Under the pieces are notes generated by a model. It searched no databases and was not told where the DNA came from. It saw nothing but the letters and a program-made list of their open reading frames with translations. A DNA stretch of 34,898 bases. Origin: an uncultured Ectothiorhodospiraceae bacterium. Its GTDB lineage: Bacteria; Pseudomonadota; Gammaproteobacteria; UBA9214. The stretch lies in contig CAMYJI010000052.1 of the NCBI GenBank assembly GCA_947258545.1, positions 1-34,898 of the forward strand, given 5' to 3'. A program made the position numbers and the translations under genes. Positions 8,584 to 14,475 of the stretch are shown here, one piece after another; within the stretch, counting starts at the first letter, position 1; each line of letters starts with the position of its first letter.

Positions 8584-9123
8584 TTATGGGCAGGGTTGTT
8601 TGGCGACCGTCATATGGCCCATCTGGGTGATCGTGATACCGCGCGCCTGTTCATGATTGCAGTCATCGGCCACCATGGTGAAAGGAACGACTGCGGGGGC
8701 CGTTCCGTCTGGGTTAAAAAGAATATCGTTTACGCCGACCCCGTCCAAAGCCACCTTTGTCAGGCCTCCGGTGGTACGTAACATACAGTCTTCCGTTTCC
8801 TCGCATAGCGGGGCAGCGGCTCCTACATCCGGAACACCGTCCCGGTTCAGGTCCGAAAACACGATCCAGCCGGACGTCCAGTCGCCGTCGGTGACATCAC
8901 AGGTCGCCTGATCGGTGCTGGCGCAGATGGTGGTAAAAGTTCCGCGCTTGATGGCCTCGCTGCGTGCCAGCTGGATGGCCGTGACAAAGTCATTGGTCTG
9001 CGTGGTGACCCGGTTGTTCTTGACGAATTCCTGGAAACTGGGTACACCGAGCGCCAGCAGGATGGTGACTACTACGATAGTGATCAACAGCTCGATCATG
9101 GTCATACCGTTTTCCAATCTCAT
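8584..9123 (-). CDS. fimT: GspH/FimT-family pseudopilin, first gene of the minor-pilin operon
   Basis: The 179-residue protein has prepilin motif NG^MTMIELLITIVVVTILLALGVPSFQ, in which the residue after the cleavage glycine is Met instead of Phe. The FimT/FimU-type segment DFVTAIQLARSEAIKRG and the domain segment GDWTSGWIVFSDLNRDG place it in the GspH family. By position, first in the operon before pilV, it corresponds to FimU/FimT of P. aeruginosa. FimT proteins of some species bind DNA during natural transformation, but no such role can be read from the sequence. The 215-bp gap to divergent thiO presumably carries the operon promoter. Confidence 0.85.
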   Translation of the reverse strand: MRLENGMTMIELLITIVVVTILLALGVPSFQEFVKNNRVTTQTNDFVTAIQLARSEAIKRGTFTTICASTDQATCDVTDGDWTSGWIVFSDLNRDGVPDVGAAAPLCEETEDCMLRTTGGLTKVALDGVGVNDILFNPDGTAPAVVPFTMVADDCNHEQARGITITQMGHMTVAKQPCP

Positions 9124-9338
9124 AATAATGTTTTACAAACCTCGCTCGTCCGTGTCATCCGCTATAAGATAAGTGGCTGAGTTTAACCGATGGGCGGTCT
9201 GCTCCACCACGATTTTATCGGTATCTGTCTGATCGAATGAAGTTTTTGCTTGGAAAAATGTGTGGTAGTTAACACTTTTTCGGCGCCTCATTCCGTCTTC
9301 CCCGGTTACAAGCCCGGCCCTCACGATGGCCCACAGCT

Positions 9339-10439
9339 ATGACGTCGAAACGCAGCATGAGTGACTGTATTGTGGTGGGCGGCGGCCTGGTGGGTTTGCT
9401 GACGGCCCGTACCCTGCGCAAGGCCGGGTTCGAGGTCACCCTGCTGGAGCGCGGGGCCACCTGCCGGGAGTCCTCCTGGGCCGGTGGCGGCATACTCTCG
9501 CCCCTGGTGCCGTGGCAGTACCCCGATGCGGTCTCCGAGCTGGTGGCCTGGAGCCAGCGGCACTACCCGCTGCTCGCCAGGGAATTGCAGGAGGCCACCG
9601 GGATTGACGTGGAATGGCTCCAGTCCGGGATGCTGCTGCTGGGTGTGGGTCCTGACGCCGGGATCGAGGCGTGGGCCGATAAATACCCGTGCCGCCTGCA
9701 GCATCTCGAAGCGCCGCAGATCCATCGACAGGAACCCGGTCTGGCCGCCGGCCCGGCTGCGGCGATCCTGCTGCCGGATGTCGCGCAGATACGTAATCCA
9801 CTGCTGTGCCGGGCCGTGTACCTGGATCTGCAGGGGCAGGGTGTCACCCTTCACGAGCACACCGAGGTCACCGGGATTATCGAGGAGGCCGGTGCGGTGC
9901 AGGGTGTCAGTAGCGCGCAGGGCGAGTTTTTCGCCGATCGGGTGGTGATTGCCGGCGGGGCCTGGAGTGCGCCGCTATGGCAGGCAACCGGGGTGGAACT
10001 CGCGGTCACGCCGGTACGCGGCCAGATGATCCAGTTCGAGGCGCCCCCCGGCCTGCTGAATCATATCGTACTGTACCAGGGCCATTACCTCATCCCGCGC
10101 CGTGACGGCCTCATCCTGTGCGGGAGTACGCTCGAGTACACCGGCTATGACAACACCACAACGCCGGAGGCGCGCGCATTGCTGGTGCAGAGGGCGACCG
10201 AACTGTTGCCGGCCCTGTCCGGGTACGCGGTCGTCAGGCACTGGGCCGGTCTGCGGCCGGGCTCGCCGGACGGGGTGCCCTATATCGATGAGCACCCGGC
10301 CATCCGCGGCCTGTTCATCAATTCGGGGCATTTCCGCAACGGCGTGGTGATGGCGCCGGCCTCGGCCCGGCTGCTGGCTGACCGCTTGCTGGGACGCCCG
10401 GGTTTTACCGATACCATGCCTTATCTGATTGACCGGTAA
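9339..10439 (+). CDS. thiO: Glycine oxidase ThiO (FAD-dependent)
   Basis: ThiO oxidises glycine to dehydroglycine (iminoacetate) for assembly of the thiazole ring of thiamine. The 366-residue protein has an N-terminal Rossmann fold (IVVGGGLVGLLTARTLRKAG, then the acidic end LLER) and the DAO-family segments SSWAGGGILSPL, TPVRGQMIQFEAP, HYLIPRRDGLILCGST, HWAGLRPGSPDGVPYI and GHFRNGVVMAPASARLLAD. The start could be ATG 9339 or ATG 9357 (MSDCIVVGGG); neither has a strong RBS. It is divergent from fimT, as in P. aeruginosa, where a thiO-like oxidase sits at the pil locus. No other thiamine gene is nearby, and no TPP riboswitch is seen upstream. Confidence 0.9.
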   Translation: MTSKRSMSDCIVVGGGLVGLLTARTLRKAGFEVTLLERGATCRESSWAGGGILSPLVPWQYPDAVSELVAWSQRHYPLLARELQEATGIDVEWLQSGMLLLGVGPDAGIEAWADKYPCRLQHLEAPQIHRQEPGLAAGPAAAILLPDVAQIRNPLLCRAVYLDLQGQGVTLHEHTEVTGIIEEAGAVQGVSSAQGEFFADRVVIAGGAWSAPLWQATGVELAVTPVRGQMIQFEAPPGLLNHIVLYQGHYLIPRRDGLILCGSTLEYTGYDNTTTPEARALLVQRATELLPALSGYAVVRHWAGLRPGSPDGVPYIDEHPAIRGLFINSGHFRNGVVMAPASARLLADRLLGRPGFTDTMPYLIDR

Positions 10440-10467
10440 GATAAAATATATCCTGATCGGTCTGGCG

Positions 10468-10497
10468 TAGACGTCGCGGACGTGCCCGGATTATACT
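10468..10497 (+). promoter_or_regulatory. Predicted promoter of the Fur-family gene
   Basis: -10 TATACT (10492-10497) lies 18 bp after TAGACG (10468-10473). Transcription would begin at about 10504-10506, essentially at the GTG start codon. This implies a leaderless mRNA or use of the downstream ATG at 10530. Confidence 0.45.
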
Positions 10498-10505
10498 TGC
10501 TCTAA

Positions 10506-10946
10506 GTGGAAAAACATCGCTCCATACAAATGCTTAGCACTCAGGACGTGGCCATCCGGCTGAAAGACTACGGGATTCTGCCCACCCAGCAGCGCCTGCT
10601 GATTGCCCGCGTCCTGTTCAGCCGTAACCAGCACCTGTCGGCCGACCAGGTCATGCAATACGTGAATGACGACGCGGACCGCGTTTCCAAGGCGACGGTC
10701 TACAACACACTCGGCCTGTTCGCGAGCAAGGGCCTGGTGCGCGAGGTCATCGTGGACCCCACCCGGGTGTTTTATGACCCCAATACCAGCAACCACCACC
10801 ACTTCTACAATGCCGACACCGGCGAGTTGAGGGATATCGAGGCAACTCAGCTGACCATCGAGTCGCTGCCTGATTTGCCGGAAGGTACGGTGAGCGAAGG
10901 CGTCGATATCATCATTCGTCTGCGCAATGCCACGGACACGCACTGA
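10506..10946 (+). CDS. Fur-family transcriptional regulator without cysteines (Irr/PerR-like)
   Basis: The 146-residue Fur-superfamily protein has the winged-helix recognition segment DRVSKATVYNTLGLFASKGLV, followed by a dimerisation domain with the histidine-rich NHHHFYNADTGEL. That segment replaces the HHDHLxCxxC region of classical Fur. The protein contains no cysteine, so the structural zinc site of Fur, Zur and PerR is absent, as in Irr-type members. It probably senses iron, haem or peroxide through histidines and acidic residues; the signal is not determinable here. The GTG at 10506 gives the longest form and ATG 10530 (MLSTQDVAIRL) is an alternative. It follows thiO by 66 bp and precedes tRNA-Thr. 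Confidence 0.85.
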   Translation: MEKHRSIQMLSTQDVAIRLKDYGILPTQQRLLIARVLFSRNQHLSADQVMQYVNDDADRVSKATVYNTLGLFASKGLVREVIVDPTRVFYDPNTSNHHHFYNADTGELRDIEATQLTIESLPDLPEGTVSEGVDIIIRLRNATDTH

Positions 10947-10972
10947 ACCGGCTGCACGACAATCGGTGTACT

Positions 10973-11001
10973 TTGCTTAAATGGTTTCCCCCTTTTATAC
11001 T
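10973..11001 (+). promoter_or_regulatory. Predicted sigma-70 promoter of tRNA-Thr
   Basis: TTGCTT (10973-10978) and TATACT (10996-11001) are separated by exactly 17 bp. Transcription would start about 6 nt before the mature tRNA at 11014. The C-rich discriminator after the -10 is the type found at stringently controlled stable-RNA promoters. Confidence 0.75.
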
Positions 11002-11013
11002 CACTCGCCCCAT

Positions 11014-11089
<76 letters not shown>

Positions 11090-11318
11090 ATTTACACTCA
11101 CTGCTCCGGAAATAATCCACTCATTCCTGTGGCTCGAACGCTTCCAGTTCCGGTCTGTACTGTTCCACCGCCCCTGAATACCTGTGGCGTGACGGGTGTC
11201 TCCAGCCGTTGCCATGCAAGATCGAACGAGCTCGACTTGTCTGGTGCGTAATGTTGTGTGGCTGGCGCTGACCGGTAGGTGTTTAGTCAGGATGACTGCA
11301 TCCGTGGGGGCGCGCGGA

Positions 11319-12617
11319 TTATTGATCCGCCAGTTGACCGAGACGCTGCTTGATGTCATTCCTGCGCGCGAAGCGTTCATCCTGTGCCAGCACCGACTTG
11401 AATGCCTCGCGTGCCTCACGGGCCTTGCCCTGTTCCTGGTAGATGATCCCGAGGTGATAGAGCATGCCCGGTGTGGCGGCATCGCTGTGGCGGACCTTTT
11501 CCAGTACCGCTTCCGCCTTGCTCAGGTTGCCACGTGCGCGCTGGACCCAGGCCAGCGTGTCCTGGTAGGTCGCCGCACCGGGTTCAAGCGCGACAGCGCG
11601 GTTGGCCCAGTCCAGGGCGTCATCCAGCCTGGCCTTGCGTTCGGCCGCCATCCAGGCGAGGTTGTTGTATGCGATGGCTTCCTGCGGGTTGCGTTCGATG
11701 GCCCGCAGGTAGGCCTGCTCGGCGTCCGGGATGCGACCGGCCGACTGGTGCAACATGCCGGCCTTGACCAGGGCCAGGCTGTTGCTGGCGGACCGTTGAC
11801 TGACGCTGGCGTAGTCCGCCAGTGCCTTTTGTTCCTTGCCCAGGGACGCGTAGACATCCCCGCGACTCAAGTAGGCGGCGAGGAAATCCGGCTGGATCTC
11901 GATTGCGCGGGTGTAGTTCTTTAGGGCCGCGTCGTGTCGGCCGCGCAGCACATTCAGCCCACCCAGCGCCTGGTGCGGCAGCGGGGTGGAGGGGCCCAGG
12001 CGCGCGGCCTCGAGAAAGGCCGACTCGGCCTCGTCGAGCCGGCCCTGCCTGCGCAGCGCGCGCCCAAGCCCGAAATGCGTCCCGCCCCGGCTGTTGTCGA
12101 GCACCAGGGCGGACCGAAAGACGACCTCGGCCCTGGCGGGCTGGTCCAGTGCCAGCAAATAGAGTTCGCCCAGGTCGATGTACGCGGCCGCCACTGACGG
12201 ATCCAGCGAGATCGCCTTGTCGAGCGCGGCCTCCGCTTCCGGGTAACGCCGCTTCAGGTAGAGATAGCGCCCCCACGATGACTGGACATAGGAGTTGTCG
12301 GGTGCTTTCAGGATCAGGGCTTCCAGTTGCTGACCGGCCGCATCGAGGTCACCGCGCTGGAAGGCGATCTCGATCAGCCCCAGTCGGGATTGCACAAAAT
12401 CCGGGTTGATGCCCAGGCTCTGCTCGAAGGCGGCCCCGGCGCTGGCCAGGTCGCCGCGTTTGAGCGCGTCGATGCCCTGCTGGTAGTGCCGGGCTTCGGG
12501 GTCGGGGAGTGGCTGCTGCTGCGTGGGGAGGCGTTCGACCAGCGGGATCGCGACCGCCCCCTGGGAACATGCCCACAAGAGTGCGATCAAACAGGCAGTG
12601 AGAGTCTTGTCCAGCAT
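11319..12617 (-). CDS. Exported TPR-repeat protein
   Basis: The 432-residue protein has an N-terminal export signal (about residues 1-24). It could be a lipoprotein signal with Cys16 in LLWACSQG, although the Trp in the lipobox is unusual. The rest is a run of roughly ten tetratricopeptide repeats from about residue 42 to the end. These are recognised by repeated A-x-x-x-F/Y...P-x-x-x-x-A/G patterns, such as AGAAFEQSLGINPDF, AEAALDKAISLDPSV, ALKNYTRAIEIQPDF and AEQAYLRAIERNPQE. It probably acts as a periplasmic protein-interaction scaffold. It lies downstream of the PEP-CTERM gene on the same strand, separated by a terminator. With PrsT on the other side, this suggests a role in exopolymer or surface-protein export. 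Function is inferred. Confidence 0.8.
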   Translation of the reverse strand: MLDKTLTACLIALLWACSQGAVAIPLVERLPTQQQPLPDPEARHYQQGIDALKRGDLASAGAAFEQSLGINPDFVQSRLGLIEIAFQRGDLDAAGQQLEALILKAPDNSYVQSSWGRYLYLKRRYPEAEAALDKAISLDPSVAAAYIDLGELYLLALDQPARAEVVFRSALVLDNSRGGTHFGLGRALRRQGRLDEAESAFLEAARLGPSTPLPHQALGGLNVLRGRHDAALKNYTRAIEIQPDFLAAYLSRGDVYASLGKEQKALADYASVSQRSASNSLALVKAGMLHQSAGRIPDAEQAYLRAIERNPQEAIAYNNLAWMAAERKARLDDALDWANRAVALEPGAATYQDTLAWVQRARGNLSKAEAVLEKVRHSDAATPGMLYHLGIIYQEQGKAREAREAFKSVLAQDERFARRNDIKQRLGQLADQ

Positions 12618-12660
12618 AATCGGTGGCTCGTGTCGGCTAACAGGGGGGAGAGGATAACAA

Positions 12661-12695
12661 AAAGCCCCCTTTCAGTAGCACTGAAAGGGGGCTTT
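12661..12695 (-). terminator. Rho-independent terminator after the PEP-CTERM gene
   Basis: This strong inverted repeat has AAAGCCCCCTTTCAG pairing with CTGAAAGGGGGCTTT around a five-base loop (GTGCT or equivalent on minus). On the minus strand the stem runs into a T-tract (CTTTTTG). It lies 52 bp past the PEP-CTERM stop and only 43 bp before the TPR gene start, so it can both end the first message and limit read-through into the second. Confidence 0.88.
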
Positions 12696-12746
12696 ATCAA
12701 GGTAGCGCGGTGATCGTTCTTCCAGCGCCGGGGTAGTGTCTGCCGG

Positions 12747-13805
12747 TCAGGATGTGCGGCGCCGGCGAATCCTCGCAGCACCGAAGCCGGCCAGGCCAAG
12801 GCCCATGAGCAGGATCATGCTCGGTTCCGGGACTGTGGGAGGGTCTTCTGGGATGACCGGCGTGCCGCCAACCCCCGCGAACCCGAAGATAAAGGTCGCG
12901 GGTGTGCCGCCGCTGGGGTCCCCGTTACTCTGGCCCAGGGAGAACAGTTCGATGCTCTCGGCGCCGATGGCCGCCAGGGCCGCGGCCTCGGATCCGGCCG
13001 CACCGTAGAAGGTGGTGAAGCTGAATGACTCACCGTCGGCGAGGCTGCCGAAGTTGAAGCGGAAGTAGGCACCGTGATCGGCCGGGCCGTCATCGACAAA
13101 GTCCACGTCGGCGGTGGCCCCATCCAGGGGACCGCCCTCGAGCAGCGGATCCGAGCTGTCAAAACCGTTGTCATGTGAGCGCTCCAGGAACGTGGTGGTA
13201 GCGGTGCCCTGAATCGTCACGAACTCGGAAAATTCAGTCGGTGGAACGTCCCAGTCCATCACGCGTACGAAGCGAAGGTCGTCCAGGGTTGCACCGGTGT
13301 CGTTGGTGATGGTGACGACGTCCTTGAACAGCACATTGCCGGCGGTATCGGCCGGTGAATAGGCCTGGGTCACGTTCAGGCCCGGCAGCGAGGTCAGGAA
13401 CACGGATGAGGTGGCGAAGCTGCCCGAGCCCGCCGCGGCATCGGTATTGAAGCTGTCCAGGGTGAGGTTTGATGTTCCACCATCAGCCACGTTGCCCCAG
13501 CCCGAGTGGCTGGTCGCCGTGCTGGTGTCGGTCACCGAGACACCCCAGCCTTCGCACAAGCAGCCCGGCGCGGTGGCGTCCTGGTAGCCCCCGGTTGGAA
13601 ACTGGTAGGCCAAACCGACGACACCACCCGCGTTCACCGTTGAGGTCGTGCCAAAGGGATCAGAGACGTTCAAATGCCCCTCGTCGTGAACCCCCAGTAT
13701 GACGGACCCGTCGTTGCTGAAGATAACGGCGTCGGCCATGACATTGCTGGCAGCGACCAGACCCCCGGCAATCATCAGGGCGCTGATTAGATTCCTTGAT
13801 TTCAT
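12747..13805 (-). CDS. PEP-CTERM sorting-domain surface/exopolymer protein
   Basis: The 352-residue protein has a Sec signal peptide (about 1-24, ending ASNVMADA). At the C-terminus is a PEP-CTERM signal: VPEPS, a hydrophobic stretch MILLMGLGLAGFGAA and a basic tail RIRRRR. Such proteins are processed by an exosortase (EpsH-type) and associated with exopolysaccharide. The body is Gly/Ser/Thr/Asp-rich and beta-rich with a CLC cysteine pair (about residues 82-84), and I recognise no enzyme motif. The start ATG 13805 has an AGGAG ribosome site about 9 nt upstream. A sigma-54-type promoter is present at 13923-13938. The gene is divergent from prsT. No exosortase lies in the window. Confidence 0.9.
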   Translation of the reverse strand: MKSRNLISALMIAGGLVAASNVMADAVIFSNDGSVILGVHDEGHLNVSDPFGTTSTVNAGGVVGLAYQFPTGGYQDATAPGCLCEGWGVSVTDTSTATSHSGWGNVADGGTSNLTLDSFNTDAAAGSGSFATSSVFLTSLPGLNVTQAYSPADTAGNVLFKDVVTITNDTGATLDDLRFVRVMDWDVPPTEFSEFVTIQGTATTTFLERSHDNGFDSSDPLLEGGPLDGATADVDFVDDGPADHGAYFRFNFGSLADGESFSFTTFYGAAGSEAAALAAIGAESIELFSLGQSNGDPSGGTPATFIFGFAGVGGTPVIPEDPPTVPEPSMILLMGLGLAGFGAARIRRRRTS

Positions 13806-13922
13806 GGGTACTTTCTCCTGTTTGGTCTCACAACCGCGTGTTCCGGTGGTGCGATTTCAAAAAAATTCGATGGTGACCACGGCCACCGCTGATTTGTGTC
13901 TTTATTGTTTATCAAAACAAAA

Positions 13923-13938
13923 AGCATTCTTCATGCCA
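13923..13938 (-). promoter_or_regulatory. Predicted sigma-54 (RpoN) promoter of the PEP-CTERM gene
   Basis: On the minus strand TGGCATGAAGAATGCT fits the -24/-12 consensus TGGCACG-N4-TTGCW, with both invariant GG and GC dinucleotides at the correct spacing. Transcription would start about 107 bp before the ATG. PEP-CTERM/exosortase regions often encode the PrsK-PrsR sensor and sigma-54 activator, which makes RpoN control credible. No regulator gene is in this window. Confidence 0.65.
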
Positions 13939-14462
13939 ATATAAAATTTCATATTAAAATCATTTGATTGGCGCCTGATCAGGACGGGTTTTGGGATGCA
14001 GTAGTAAAATATTCTGACAGGCTTCATGGCCGGAGAAGCGGAAAAGGGGATCGCAACGGCCAGTTACTTACAAATCATGCTGGCCCGAGGGAGTACTGGT
14101 TACGTGGATTTCAAAAATATTTAAAATAATCAAAAAGATAAAATATGTTCAGGATGATACCCAGCCGCAGTGTCCCGTCTGTAAAATAAACTGACAGAAT
14201 ATGGGGTATATCTTCCAGCCACAGGCACGCCGGTCGAGCTTTTCGCTCCGGTGCGCCACTTCCGTGTATTGCATATTACGGGGTCAGCGCGTGGTGTCCC
14301 GATTCCCGGCTCGAACCTGGCCTGCCTGCCTAAGTACAAGGTGGCCACTGCATCGACGCGGGCGTGGGTTGACGGTAGAGTGATGTACACAGATCCTGAT
14401 AATGTCGGTCTGGCAGGTATTCACGGCATGCCTGCTTTCGTAATAGTGCCATCACCCATGAC
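13939..14462. other. Divergent intergenic region between the PEP-CTERM gene and prsT
   Basis: About 520 bp lie without a gene. The segment around 14110-14150 is very AT-rich and is the likeliest place for the prsT promoter, but I cannot assign hexamers with confidence. I found no -24/-12 site for prsT. The prsT reading frame is open upstream to 14251, but that extension has no signal peptide and no RBS. Confidence 0.5.
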
Positions 14463-14469
14463 AAGGAGG
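14463..14469 (+). promoter_or_regulatory. Ribosome binding site that fixes the prsT start
   Basis: AAGGAGG lies 6 nt before ATG 14476. That start places a clean signal peptide at the N-terminus, so the 75-residue upstream extension of the frame is not translated. Confidence 0.85.
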
Positions 14470-14475
14470 CCATCC

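Noticed and set aside
9124..9338. Possible TPP riboswitch upstream of thiO
   Set aside because: The conserved CUGAGA and downstream thi-box segments are not present.
14072..14100. Sigma-54 site before prsT (TGGCCCG near 14080)
   Set aside because: The -12 GC element is not at the required spacing, so the match is only half a site.
14285..14370. tRNA-like sequence on the minus strand (GGTTCGAGCC near a GGGACACCA end)
   Set aside because: The T-stem does not pair properly, and no D-arm, anticodon stem or matching acceptor strand can be formed.
14251..14475. 75-residue upstream extension of PrsT
   Set aside because: It has no export signal and no RBS, whereas ATG 14476 has AAGGAGG at 6 nt and begins a clean signal peptide.
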